DNA of 64,000 nucleotides from Rubrimonas cliftonensis (lineage in GTDB: Bacteria > Pseudomonadota > Alphaproteobacteria > Rhodobacterales > Rhodobacteraceae). Position 1 is the stretch's first letter, and every line of letters begins with the position of its first letter. The stretch covers positions 434,001-498,000 of the forward strand of contig NZ_FNQM01000002.1 in the NCBI RefSeq assembly GCF_900107585.1, given 5' to 3'. Of the stretch, positions 38,119 through 45,582 are shown in pieces. The translations under genes and the position numbers were made by a program. The notes beneath the pieces were generated by a model. That model did no database searches. It worked only from the letters and a program-made list of their open reading frames with translations, and was not told the DNA's origin.

Positions 38119-38446
38119 CTGTCTCAACTCCACAAAGTTCCGCCACGACCAGCCCGTTGGCGGCGAAGGCGCCGGCCGCGCGCAGACGCGGCGCGAAGTC
38201 GGGCGATCCGAACACGGCGAGCGTCGCCAGGGGCGCTTCGCGCAGGGCGATGATCCGCCCGCCCGCGGCTTCGGCGGCCGCAGCCGCGTCCAGCCAGGGC
38301 GGCGCGATCACGAGGACCGGGCCGCCGACGGGGCCGAGCGGCGCGGAAAGCGCGAGCGCCGCCGGGCCGACGACCACCGTCGCCAGCGTGAAGCCGATCG
38401 ATGCGCACGCCGCCCGAATTCCGTTCACCGGTTCCCTCCGACTCAC
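38102..38446 (-). CDS. Small membrane-anchored conserved hypothetical protein
   Basis: A 114-residue protein with one N-terminal hydrophobic segment (about 14-34) followed by [13 protein letters not shown] and two alternating hydrophobic strands, ending [14 protein letters not shown] recognise the VLVIAPPW...AGG...[16 protein letters not shown] pattern as a small conserved protein of Rhodobacterales-type genomes, function unknown. Its stop lies inside the start of the chemoreceptor gene, giving a 17-base overlap. The conserved coupling suggests it may modulate or accompany the receptor; this is inference. Confidence 0.7.
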   Translation of the reverse strand: MSRREPVNGIRAACASIGFTLATVVVGPAALALSAPLGPVGGPVLVIAPPWLDAAAAAEAAGGRIIALREAPLATLAVFGSPDFAPRLRAAGAFAANGLVVAELCGVETDDGNR

Positions 38447-38598
38447 GACCCGACTTGTCGACTGAGGCGATTAAGGCCGCGTGAAATGGAAAACTTTCGC
38501 CGATGGCGAGCGTTCGCCGCCGCGCCGCTTGCCCATCCCGGCGGGCCGGTGATTGAGTGCCGCGGCGGCGGCGGGCCGTCTGGAGGAGGGGGAGGCCG
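38447..38598. promoter_or_regulatory. Divergent promoter region between the 114-aa/MCP pair and zapE
   Basis: 152 bases. An AT-richer patch near 38470-38497 and a short perfect inverted repeat TCGCC-GAT-GGCGA (38497-38509) are the only structures I see. The zapE ribosome-binding site GGAGG lies just before its start. Confidence 0.35.
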
Positions 38599-39708
38599 AT
38601 GGCGGACGGGCCGATGAGCCGCTACCGCGCGCGGGTCGCTGAAGGGGGCCTCGTCGCCGATCCGGCGCAGGCGCTGGCGGTGGAGAAGCTGCAGCTCCTG
38701 CACCAGCGCCTCGACGGCTACACGCCCGCCCGGCCGCGGCGGGTGGCGCGCGGGCTGCTGGGCTTCGGGCGCAAGGCCGCCAAGCCCGACGCGCCGCTGG
38801 CGGGGCTCTACCTCTACGGCGGCGTGGGGCGCGGCAAGTCCATGCTGATGGACATGTTTTTCGAGGGCGCGCCGGTGCGCCGCAAGCGCCGCGTGCACTT
38901 CCACGGCTTCATGCAGGAGATCCAGGCCGGCATCCACGCCGCGCGCATGTCGGGCGTGGACGACCCGCTGCCGCCGGTCTGCGACGAGATCGCGGAGGGC
39001 GCGCTGCTGCTGTGCTTCGACGAGTTCCAGGTGGAGGACATCGCCGACGCGATGATCCTCGGGCGGCTGTTCCAGGGGCTGTTCCAGCGCGGGCTCGTGG
39101 TGGTGGCGACGTCGAACCGCCACCCGGACGAGCTCTACAGGAACGGCCTGAACCGCCAGAGCTTCCTGCCCTTCATCGCGCTGCTCAAGGAGCGTCTCGA
39201 CATCCACGCGCTGGAGGGGCCGACCGACCACCGGCGGCGGGCGCTCGGCGCGCGGGACGTCTATGTGACGCCGCTCGGTCCCGAGGCCGATGCGGCGATC
39301 GAGGCGGCCTGGTCGGCGCTGACCCAGGGCGCGCGCGAGGCGCCGCTGGACCTGCGGGTGCAGGGCCGCTCGGTGCGGCTGCGGCGCGTGGCGGCGGGCG
39401 CGGCGCGCGCCGACTTCGCCGAGCTCTGCGGCGCGGCGCTGGGCCCGGCTGACTATCTCGCCATCGCGAACGCCGTCAGCGCGCTGGTGCTGGAGAACGT
39501 GCCCTGCTTCGACCGGCGCAACGCGACCGAGGCGAAGCGCTTCGTGACGCTGGTGGACGCGCTGTATGAGGCGCGCGTGCGGCTGATCTGCTCCGCCGCC
39601 GCGCCGCCCGACCTGCTGCACGGAGAGGGCGACGTCGCCTTCGCCTTCGCCCGCACCGCCTCGCGCCTGATCGAGATGCAGGGCGAGGGCTGGCCGCCAG
39701 CCTCCTGA
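38599..39708 (+). CDS. zapE: Cell division protein ZapE (AFG1-like ATPase)
   Basis: A 369-residue AFG1/ZapE-family P-loop ATPase, which in E. coli associates with the Z-ring and in mitochondria assists respiratory-chain quality control. Walker A GGVGRGKS is at 74-81, Walker B is LLLCFDEFQVED, and the sensor-like VVATSNRHPDELYRNGLNR follows (short motif ATSNR). The opening MSRYRARVAEGGLVADPAQ and the FHGFMQEI segment are family hallmarks. The ATG at 38599 has GGAGG close upstream. It is monocistronic and ends convergently with the TetR gene. Confidence 0.94.
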   Translation: MADGPMSRYRARVAEGGLVADPAQALAVEKLQLLHQRLDGYTPARPRRVARGLLGFGRKAAKPDAPLAGLYLYGGVGRGKSMLMDMFFEGAPVRRKRRVHFHGFMQEIQAGIHAARMSGVDDPLPPVCDEIAEGALLLCFDEFQVEDIADAMILGRLFQGLFQRGLVVVATSNRHPDELYRNGLNRQSFLPFIALLKERLDIHALEGPTDHRRRALGARDVYVTPLGPEADAAIEAAWSALTQGAREAPLDLRVQGRSVRLRRVAAGAARADFAELCGAALGPADYLAIANAVSALVLENVPCFDRRNATEAKRFVTLVDALYEARVRLICSAAAPPDLLHGEGDVAFAFARTASRLIEMQGEGWPPAS

Positions 39709-39721
39709 GCCGGCGCAGGCG

Positions 39722-39737
39722 CGCCGCTTCGGCGGCG
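39722..39737. terminator. UUCG-tetraloop hairpin between zapE and the RutR-like gene
   Basis: CGCCGC (39722-39727), loop TTCG (39728-39731) and GCGGCG (39732-39737) form a very stable tetraloop hairpin 14 bases after the zapE stop, between convergent genes. No T-tract follows. Confidence 0.55.
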
Positions 39738-39769
39738 TCCGACGCCCCGCACCGCCTGGGCGCATCGGC

Positions 39770-40552
39770 TCAGCGCCGCGGGCGCAGGCCGTCGATGAAC
39801 AGGGCGTCGAGCGTCCCGGCGGCGTCATCGATGCAGACGTCGAGACCGTCGCCGAGCACGGCTCGCACCTGGGCGTCGAAATCGGCGTAGTGCTGGGTGA
39901 CGGCCCAGATCGCGAAGATCAGGTGGCGCGGATCGACCGGCGCCAGCCGCCCCGCCGCGATCCAGTCGGCGATCACGGCGGCCTTCTCGTCCACCAGCGC
40001 GCGCAGCGGGCCGGAGAGCGCCGGGCCGATGCGCGGGGCGCCGGCGATCACCTCATGGGCGAAGATGCGGCTCTCGCGCAGGAAGTCGCGCGCCATGCCG
40101 AGCTTGCGGCGCAGGTAGCCGCGCAGTTCCGCGATGGGGTCTCCCGCGGGGTCGAGCGCGCGCAGCGGCTCCAGCCACGTCGCCAGCAGGCTCTCCATCA
40201 GCGCCAGGTGGATCGCCTCCTTGCTCTCGAAGTAATAGATCAGGTTGGGCTTGGACATGCCGGCGCCCTCGGCGATCCGGTCGATCGTGGCGCCGTGGAA
40301 GCCGTTGGCGGCGAACGCCTCCAGCGCGGCCTCCATGATCCGGGCGCGGTTGCGCGCCTGCGTGGCGGTGCGGCGGCCCGCCGAGGCTGCGCGGGTCCGC
40401 GCGGCGCGGGGGCCGCCGGCGTCGCCCGGCGCGTCGGCCGACGTTTCGGGCGAGAGCCCGTCGGCCGCCGTCTCTGGCGGGCGCCTGTCGGCCGCCGGGG
40501 CGTCGGCGCCCCATGCGGCGGCGCCGCGTGGCGCATTTCCGGGCGTGGGCAT
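39770..40552 (-). CDS. RutR-like TetR family regulator with repetitive N-terminal extension
   Basis: A 260-residue TetR-type repressor. The HTH lies at about 71-117, with ALEAFAANGFHGATIDRIAEGAGMSKPNLIYYFESKEAI (short markers: HGATIDRIA, SKPNLIYYF), which closely follows RutR, the uracil/thymine-responsive regulator of pyrimidine use. The C-terminal ligand domain also fits the RutR-type TetR_C. The first 60 residues are an unusual disordered extension with a nine-residue repeat (21-47). The start at 40552 has GGAG upstream. It is divergent from the aminotransferase of the pyrimidine-degradation cluster and most likely controls it. Confidence 0.88.
   Translation of the reverse strand: MPTPGNAPRGAAAWGADAPAADRRPPETAADGLSPETSADAPGDAGGPRAARTRAASAGRRTATQARNRARIMEAALEAFAANGFHGATIDRIAEGAGMSKPNLIYYFESKEAIHLALMESLLATWLEPLRALDPAGDPIAELRGYLRRKLGMARDFLRESRIFAHEVIAGAPRIGPALSGPLRALVDEKAAVIADWIAAGRLAPVDPRHLIFAIWAVTQHYADFDAQVRAVLGDGLDVCIDDAAGTLDALFIDGLRPRR
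40412..40492 (-). repeat. Imperfect 27-base tandem repeat encoding a nonapeptide in the RutR-like protein
   Basis: Three degenerate 27-base units encode ADRRPPETA, ADGLSPETS and ADAPGDAGG (residues 21-47). The repeat keeps frame, so its copy number can change without breaking the gene. It lies outside the DNA-binding domain. Confidence 0.7.
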
Positions 40553-40681
40553 CGCGCTCCCCTTCTCCGGCGCCGCCCGCCTTGACCGACGCCCGCGCTC
40601 TGATAGCGTTTTGCGCACCTTCCGGAAAAGCCCGCGAGGGTTCTGACCGTCTCGCCACGCCGCTCAGGGGAGCCAGGCCTC
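40553..40681. promoter_or_regulatory. Divergent control region of the pyrimidine-catabolism cluster
   Basis: 129 bases between the RutR-like gene and the aminotransferase gene. TTGACC (40582-40587) and TAGCGT (40604-40609, 16-base spacer) form a weak -35/-10 candidate for the rightward operon. TTGACC is also half of the known RutR operator (TTGACCA..TGGTCAA), but I do not find the matching half, so the operator assignment is tentative. AGGGGAGCCAGG near 40662 supplies the ribosome-binding site. Confidence 0.4.
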
Positions 40682-42010
40682 ATGTCGGACCGCCGCGCCG
40701 CCGCGCCCAACGATCTGCGCGCCTTCTGGATGCCCTTCACGGCGAACCGCCAGTTCAAGGCGGCGCCGCGGATGCTCGTGGCCGCCGAGGGGATGCATTA
40801 CACCGCCGCGGACGGCCGCAGGATCCTCGACGGGACCGCGGGCCTCTGGTGCGTCAACGCGGGCCACAAGCGCCCGCTCATCGTGAAGGCGATCCAGAAC
40901 CAGATCGAGGAGCTCGACTACGCGCCCGCCTTCCAGATGGGCCACCCCAAGGCGTTCGAACTGGCCAACCGGCTGGCCGACCTCGCGCCCGAGGGCCTCG
41001 ACCATGTGATGTTCACCAACTCCGGCTCGGAGGCCGTCGAGACCGCCCTCAAGACGGCCATCGCCTATCACCGCGCGCGGGGCGAGGGCGCCCGGTTCCG
41101 CCTGATCGGGCGTGAGCGCGGCTATCACGGGGTGAATTTCGGCGGCATCTCGGTGGGCGGCATCGTCTCCAACCGCAAGATGTTCGGCACGCTGCTGACC
41201 GGCGTCGACCACATGCGCGACACCCATCTGCCGGAGAAGAACGCCTTCTCATGGGGGCAGCCCGAGCATGGCGCGGAGCTGGCGGACGACCTGCTGCGCA
41301 TCGCCAAGCTGCACGACCCGTCCACCATCGCCGCGGTGATCGTGGAGCCGATGTCGGGCTCGACCGGCGTGCTGCTGCCGCCGATCGGCTACCTCCAGCG
41401 CCTGCGCCAGATCTGCGACGAGCACGGCATCCTGCTGATCTTCGACGAGGTCATCACCGGCTTCGGCCGCGTGGGCGAGCCCTTCGGGTCGCAGCGCTTC
41501 GGCGTGACGCCCGACATGATCGTGTGCGCCAAGGGGCTGACCAACGGCATCATCCCGATGGGCGCCGTCATCGTGTCCCCGAAGATCCACGACGCCTTCA
41601 TGACCGGGCCCGAGCACCTGATCGAGTTCTTCCACGGCTACACCTACTCGGGCAACCCGATGGCCGCCGCGGCCGGCCTCGCCACGCTGGAGACCTACAA
41701 GCAGGAGGGCCTGCTCACCCGCGCCCGCGAGCTGGAGCGGTACTGGGGCGACGCGCTGCATGCCCTGCGCGGGCTGCCGCACGTCATCGACATCCGCAAT
41801 CTCGGCCTGATCGGCGCCGTGGAGCTGGAGCCGATCCCCGGCCACCCGACCAAGCGCGCCTTCGCCGCCTTCCTGAAGGCTTTCGAGAAGGGCCTGCTGA
41901 TCCGCACCACCGGCGACATCATCGCGCTCTCGCCGCCGCTCATCATCGAGAAGCCGCAGATCGACGAGCTGATCGGCGGGCTGGCGGACGTGCTGAAGAC
42001 GCTGGAATGA
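40682..42010 (+). CDS. Omega-amino acid aminotransferase (beta-alanine:pyruvate transaminase type)
   Basis: A 442-residue class III PLP aminotransferase. The opening LRAFWMPFTANRQFK (short marker FWMPFTANRQFK) is diagnostic of the omega-amino acid:pyruvate transaminase group, with FTNSGSEAVETALK for PLP phosphate binding, FDEVITGFGR for the cofactor Asp and the Schiff-base lysine in VCAKGLTNGIIPMGA. In the reductive pyrimidine pathway it would convert beta-alanine or beta-aminoisobutyrate to the semialdehyde. It is the first gene rightward from the RutR-like regulator, which supports this role. Taurine or other omega-amines remain possible substrates. Confidence 0.92.
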   Translation: MSDRRAAAPNDLRAFWMPFTANRQFKAAPRMLVAAEGMHYTAADGRRILDGTAGLWCVNAGHKRPLIVKAIQNQIEELDYAPAFQMGHPKAFELANRLADLAPEGLDHVMFTNSGSEAVETALKTAIAYHRARGEGARFRLIGRERGYHGVNFGGISVGGIVSNRKMFGTLLTGVDHMRDTHLPEKNAFSWGQPEHGAELADDLLRIAKLHDPSTIAAVIVEPMSGSTGVLLPPIGYLQRLRQICDEHGILLIFDEVITGFGRVGEPFGSQRFGVTPDMIVCAKGLTNGIIPMGAVIVSPKIHDAFMTGPEHLIEFFHGYTYSGNPMAAAAGLATLETYKQEGLLTRARELERYWGDALHALRGLPHVIDIRNLGLIGAVELEPIPGHPTKRAFAAFLKAFEKGLLIRTTGDIIALSPPLIIEKPQIDELIGGLADVLKTLE

Positions 42011-42058
42011 AGTGCGCCGCCCCCGCCGCAGCGGTCGCGCCGCGGCGGGCGGCTGCCG

Positions 42059-42322
42059 TCAGCGCGCCCGCAGCGCCGCGATCAGTTCGGCCTTGTCCAT
42101 GGCCGAGCGCCCCTCGACGCCGAAGTCGCGGGCGCGCCTCGACAGTTCGTCCACCGTCCACTCCTCGTAGGGCGGGGTTTCCCCACCCTTCCGCGACCGG
42201 CGCCGCTCGTCGTTGGCGCGCGCGTTGGCTATGCGCGCCGCCTTCTCCTTGCCTGCGCCTTCCCTGCGCAGCGCCTCGTAGGTCTCGTCGTCCTTGATGT
42301 GGGGTCCGTGGTCCCTGGTCAT
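42059..42322 (-). CDS. Small Rho-N/SAP-like domain protein (DUF7218 type)
   Basis: An 87-residue basic protein. The first half, MTRDHGPHIKDDETYEALRREG with KEKAARIANA (short marker DDETYEALRREG), matches a widespread small stress-associated family. The C-terminal WTVDELSRRARDFGVEGRSAMDKAELIAALR part is a Rho-N/SAP-like helix-extended-loop-helix motif expected to bind nucleic acid (short marker MDKAELIAALR). GGAGG precedes the ATG at 42322. It is the only minus-strand gene inside the plus-strand pyrimidine cluster and is probably expressed on its own. Confidence 0.82.
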   Translation of the reverse strand: MTRDHGPHIKDDETYEALRREGAGKEKAARIANARANDERRRSRKGGETPPYEEWTVDELSRRARDFGVEGRSAMDKAELIAALRAR

Positions 42323-42421
42323 GCCTTCGCCTCCGTCGTGTCTCCTCCGGGCAACGCGCCCGCGCCTCGAACCGATCCGCCGCCGGCCCGGCCGCGCCGC
42401 GCCTCGAAAGGGAGCTTTCGC

Positions 42422-43015
42422 ATGACCCGACCGCAGGCCGTGCCGACCCAGATGGTCGACGACGCGCGCGTGCGCGTCACCCGGTGGGACTTCGAGCCCG
42501 GCGCCGAGACCGGCTGGCACCGTCACGAGATGGACTACGTCATCACCCCCGTCACCGACTGCGCCATGCTGCTGGTCGAGCCCGGCGGAGCGGAGCGGCG
42601 CGTCGACATCCCCGCCGGTCAGTCCTACCGCCGCGACTGCGGGGTGGAGCACAACGTGATCAACGCCGGCGCGGCGCCGATGGCCTTCGTCGAAGTGGAA
42701 CTGAAGTCAACGGAGAGAGCGGATGGCCGCCCCCGGCGAGAACCTGAAGATCGACGGCGCCCGGCTCTGGGACAGCCTCATGGAGATGGCGAAGATCGGC
42801 CCCGGTGTGGCGGGGGGCTGCAACCGCCAGACCCTCACCGACGCGGACGCCGAGGGCCGCGCGCTGTTCCAACGCTGGTGCGAGGCCGAAGGGCTCGTGA
42901 TGGGCGTCGACGAGCTCGGCACGATGTTCATGCGCCGCGAGGGCGCCGACCCGGAGCTCGACCCGGTCTATGTCGGCTCGCATCTCGACACCCAGCCGAC
43001 GGGCGGGAAGTATGA
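42422..43015 (+). CDS. Cupin-domain protein whose stop codon appears lost
   Basis: A small cupin occupies the first 95 codons: WDFEPGAETGWHRHEMDYVI contains the first metal motif (G-x5-HxH type; marker GWHRHEMDYV) and CGVEHNVINAG the second. Homologues I know of end at about 95-105 aa, right after the strand VEVELK. Here the codon after VELK is TCA (42707-42709), one base from TGA, so the frame stays open to 43015 and overlaps the next gene by 293 bases in another frame. The added 102 residues are arginine/proline-rich shadow sequence. A real stop-loss mutation or a base-call error are both possible. The cupin lies between aminotransferase and amidohydrolase genes and probably serves the same pathway. 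Confidence 0.75.
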   Translation: MTRPQAVPTQMVDDARVRVTRWDFEPGAETGWHRHEMDYVITPVTDCAMLLVEPGGAERRVDIPAGQSYRRDCGVEHNVINAGAAPMAFVEVELKSTERADGRPRREPEDRRRPALGQPHGDGEDRPRCGGGLQPPDPHRRGRRGPRAVPTLVRGRRARDGRRRARHDVHAPRGRRPGARPGLCRLASRHPADGREV

Positions 43016-43973
43016 CGGCGTGCTCGGCGTGCTCGGCGGGCTGGAGATCGTGCGCACGCTGAACGCCCTCGGCATCCGCACCCGCCGGCCCATCGTCGTG
43101 ACCAACTGGACCAACGAGGAGGGCGCGCGCTTCGCCCCCGCGATGCTCGCCTCGGGCGTCTTCGCCGGCGTCATCGAGCAGGGCTGGGCGGAGGACCGCA
43201 CCGACGCGAAGGGCCTGCGCTTCGGCGACGAGGTGGCGCGCATCGGCTGGAAGGGCGACGAGACGGTCGGCGCGCGAAAGATGCACAGCTTCTTCGAGCT
43301 GCACATCGAGCAGGGGCCGATCCTGGAGGCCGAGGGCGCCGAGATCGGCGTCGTCACCCACGGGCAGGGCCTGCGCTGGATTCAATGCACAGTTACCGGC
43401 AGGGCGAGCCACACCGGCTCCACGCCCATGGCGATGCGCCGCAACGCCGGGCGCGGCATGGCGCAGATCATCGAGCTGGTCCACGAGATCGCGATGAAGA
43501 ACCAGCCCGACGCTGTGGGCGCCGTCGGCCACGCGGAGGTGTTCCCGAACTCGCGCAACATCATCCCCGAAAGGGCGGTGTTCACGGTGGACCTCCGCAG
43601 CCACCGGCTCGACGTGCTGGAGGAGATGGTCGCCGAACTGCTGGAGCGCGCCCCGAAGCTGTGCGAAGCGCTCGGCGTGCGCTTCGAGCACGAGATGGCC
43701 GGCCAGTTCGATCCGCCGGCCTTCGACGAGACCTGCGTCGGCATGATCCGCGCCGCCACTGAGCGGCTCGGCTACTCGCACCGCGACATCGTCAGCGGCG
43801 CCGGCCACGACGCCTGCTGGATCAACCGCGTCGCGCCCACCGCGATGGTGATGGTCCCCTGCGTCGGCGGCCTCAGCCACAACGAGGCCGAGGAGATCAC
43901 GCCCGAATGGGCCGAGAAGGGAACCAACGTGCTGCTGCATGCGGTGATTGAGGCGGCGGAGGTGGTGGCGTGA
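42723..43973 (+). CDS. Zn-dependent N-carbamoyl-amino acid amidohydrolase (beta-ureidopropionase/HydC type)
   Basis: A 416-residue M20-family amidohydrolase. The dinuclear metal site residues are visible: H87 and D89 in GSHLDTQ, D98 in GGKYDGVLGVLGG, the E-E pair in TNWTNEEGARFAP, H in FFELHIEQGP and the C-terminal H in GLSHNEAEEI. This is the L-carbamoylase/beta-ureidopropionase/allantoate amidohydrolase group. In the present context it would release beta-alanine from N-carbamoyl-beta-alanine, between dihydropyrimidinase (44076) and the aminotransferase (40682). GGAGAGAG precedes the ATG at 42723, within the read-through part of the cupin frame. Confidence 0.93.
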   Translation: MAAPGENLKIDGARLWDSLMEMAKIGPGVAGGCNRQTLTDADAEGRALFQRWCEAEGLVMGVDELGTMFMRREGADPELDPVYVGSHLDTQPTGGKYDGVLGVLGGLEIVRTLNALGIRTRRPIVVTNWTNEEGARFAPAMLASGVFAGVIEQGWAEDRTDAKGLRFGDEVARIGWKGDETVGARKMHSFFELHIEQGPILEAEGAEIGVVTHGQGLRWIQCTVTGRASHTGSTPMAMRRNAGRGMAQIIELVHEIAMKNQPDAVGAVGHAEVFPNSRNIIPERAVFTVDLRSHRLDVLEEMVAELLERAPKLCEALGVRFEHEMAGQFDPPAFDETCVGMIRAATERLGYSHRDIVSGAGHDACWINRVAPTAMVMVPCVGGLSHNEAEEITPEWAEKGTNVLLHAVIEAAEVVA

Positions 43974-44075
43974 GACGGCCGGCGCTCTCCCGCGCTGACC
44001 CGGCCCTGCGCGGGGCCCTCGACGGACGGCGCGGCGGCGCAGCGACCTGCGACCAGTTGTGACAGGAGAGACCCC

Positions 44076-45536
44076 ATGGCGAAGGTGATCAAGGGCGGGA
44101 CGATCGTCGCCGCCGACCGCACATACAAGGCGGACGTGCTGATCGAGGGCGAGAAGATCGCCGAGATCGGCGAGGGGCTTAAGGCCGAGGAGACTATCGA
44201 CGCCGAGGGGTGCTACGTCATCCCCGGCGGCATCGACCCCCATGTGCACATGGAGATGCCGTTCATGGGGACGTTCTCGGCGGAGAACTTCCATTCCGGC
44301 ACCATGGCGGCGGCCTCCGGCGGCACCACCACGATCATCGACTTCTGCATCCCCGCGCCCGACGGCTCGATGCTGGAGGCCTGGGACCAGTGGGTGGCGA
44401 AAAGCCATGACCGCGCGGTGGTGGACTACGCCTGGCACATGTGCGTCACGGGGTGGTCGGAGCGCATCTTCGACGAGATGCAGGAGGTCGTGAAGCGGGG
44501 GGTGAACACCTTCAAGCACTTCATGGCCTACAAGGGCGCGCTGATGGTGGACGACGACGAGATGTTCGCCTCGTTCAGCCGCTGCGCCCAGCTTGGCGCC
44601 CTGCCGCTGGTCCACGCCGAGAACGGCGACATCGTCGCCGCGCTCCAGCAGAAGCTGATGGCGGAGGGCAACAACGGCCCCGAGGCGCACGCCTATTCCC
44701 GGCCGCCGGAGGTGGAGGGCGAGGCCGCGAACCGCGCCATCATGATCGCCGACGCCGCCGGCTGCCCGGTCTACATCGTCCATGTGTCCTGCGAGCAGGC
44801 GCATGAGGCGATCCGGCGCGCGCGCCAGAAGGGCCAGCGCGTCTATGGCGAGCCGCTGGCGCAGCACCTGATCCTCGATGAGAGCGAATACCAGAACAAG
44901 AGCTGGGACCATGCCGCCCAGCGCGTGATGTCGCCGCCGTTCCGCTCCAAGGCGCATCAGGACGGGCTGTGGGCGGGGCTCGCCGCCGGTTCGCTGCAGG
45001 TGGTGGCGACGGATCATTGCGCCTTCACCACCGAGCAGAAGCGCATGGGGATGGGCGACTTCACGAAAATCCCCAACGGCACGGCGGGGCTGGAGGACCG
45101 GCTCTCGGTGCTCTGGACCTACGGGGTTGAGCCGGGGCGGATCACCATGGAGGAGTTCGTCGCCGTGACCTCCACCAACATCGCGCGCATCCTCAACCTC
45201 TACCCGCGCAAGGGCGCGATCATGGTCGGCGCCGACGCCGACATCTGCGTGTGGGATCCGAAGGCGGCAAAGACGATCTCGGCGGCGACGCAGAAATCCA
45301 TCATCGACTACAACGTGTTCGAGGGCGTGAAGGTGTCGGCCACGGCGCGCTGCACGCTCTCGCGCGGCGAGGTGGTGTGGTCGGCCGGCGCCAACGCCCA
45401 GCCGGCGCCCGGCCGCGGCCGCTTCGTCAAGCGCGAGCCCTTCACGCCGGTCTCGACGTCGCTGGCGAAGTGGAAGGAGCTGACGGCGCCGCGCAAGGTG
45501 ATCCGGGACATCGCCAACATGCCCGCCGGCGTCTGA
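44076..45536 (+). CDS. hydA: Dihydropyrimidinase / D-hydantoinase
   Basis: A 486-residue cyclic amidohydrolase that opens dihydrouracil, dihydrothymine or 5-substituted hydantoins to N-carbamoyl products. The binuclear zinc site is visible: H56 and H58 in GGIDPHVHMEMP, the carboxylated lysine K153 in FKHFMAYKG, then H in PLVHAEN, H in IVHVSCEQA and D in VATDHCAF. Length fits. It follows the carbamoyl amidohydrolase after 102 bases and completes the hydrolytic half of the reductive pyrimidine pathway; the NADPH-dependent dihydropyrimidine dehydrogenase is not in the window. AGGAGA precedes the ATG. Confidence 0.96.
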   Translation: MAKVIKGGTIVAADRTYKADVLIEGEKIAEIGEGLKAEETIDAEGCYVIPGGIDPHVHMEMPFMGTFSAENFHSGTMAAASGGTTTIIDFCIPAPDGSMLEAWDQWVAKSHDRAVVDYAWHMCVTGWSERIFDEMQEVVKRGVNTFKHFMAYKGALMVDDDEMFASFSRCAQLGALPLVHAENGDIVAALQQKLMAEGNNGPEAHAYSRPPEVEGEAANRAIMIADAAGCPVYIVHVSCEQAHEAIRRARQKGQRVYGEPLAQHLILDESEYQNKSWDHAAQRVMSPPFRSKAHQDGLWAGLAAGSLQVVATDHCAFTTEQKRMGMGDFTKIPNGTAGLEDRLSVLWTYGVEPGRITMEEFVAVTSTNIARILNLYPRKGAIMVGADADICVWDPKAAKTISAATQKSIIDYNVFEGVKVSATARCTLSRGEVVWSAGANAQPAPGRGRFVKREPFTPVSTSLAKWKELTAPRKVIRDIANMPAGV

Positions 45537-45538
45537 CG

Positions 45539-45578
45539 CGCCCGCGCGGGCGAGGGCTGCGGGGCGGACGGGCCCCGC
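45539..45578. terminator. Paired hairpins between convergent hydA and glutamine synthetase-like genes
   Basis: CGCCCGCGCGGGCG (45539-45552) is a perfect palindrome starting three bases after the hydA stop. GCGGGGC (45559-45565) and GCCCCGC (45572-45578) form a second perfect stem with a six-base loop just before the convergent gene's stop. They probably act as a bidirectional terminator. Confidence 0.55.
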
Positions 45579-45582
45579 GGCC

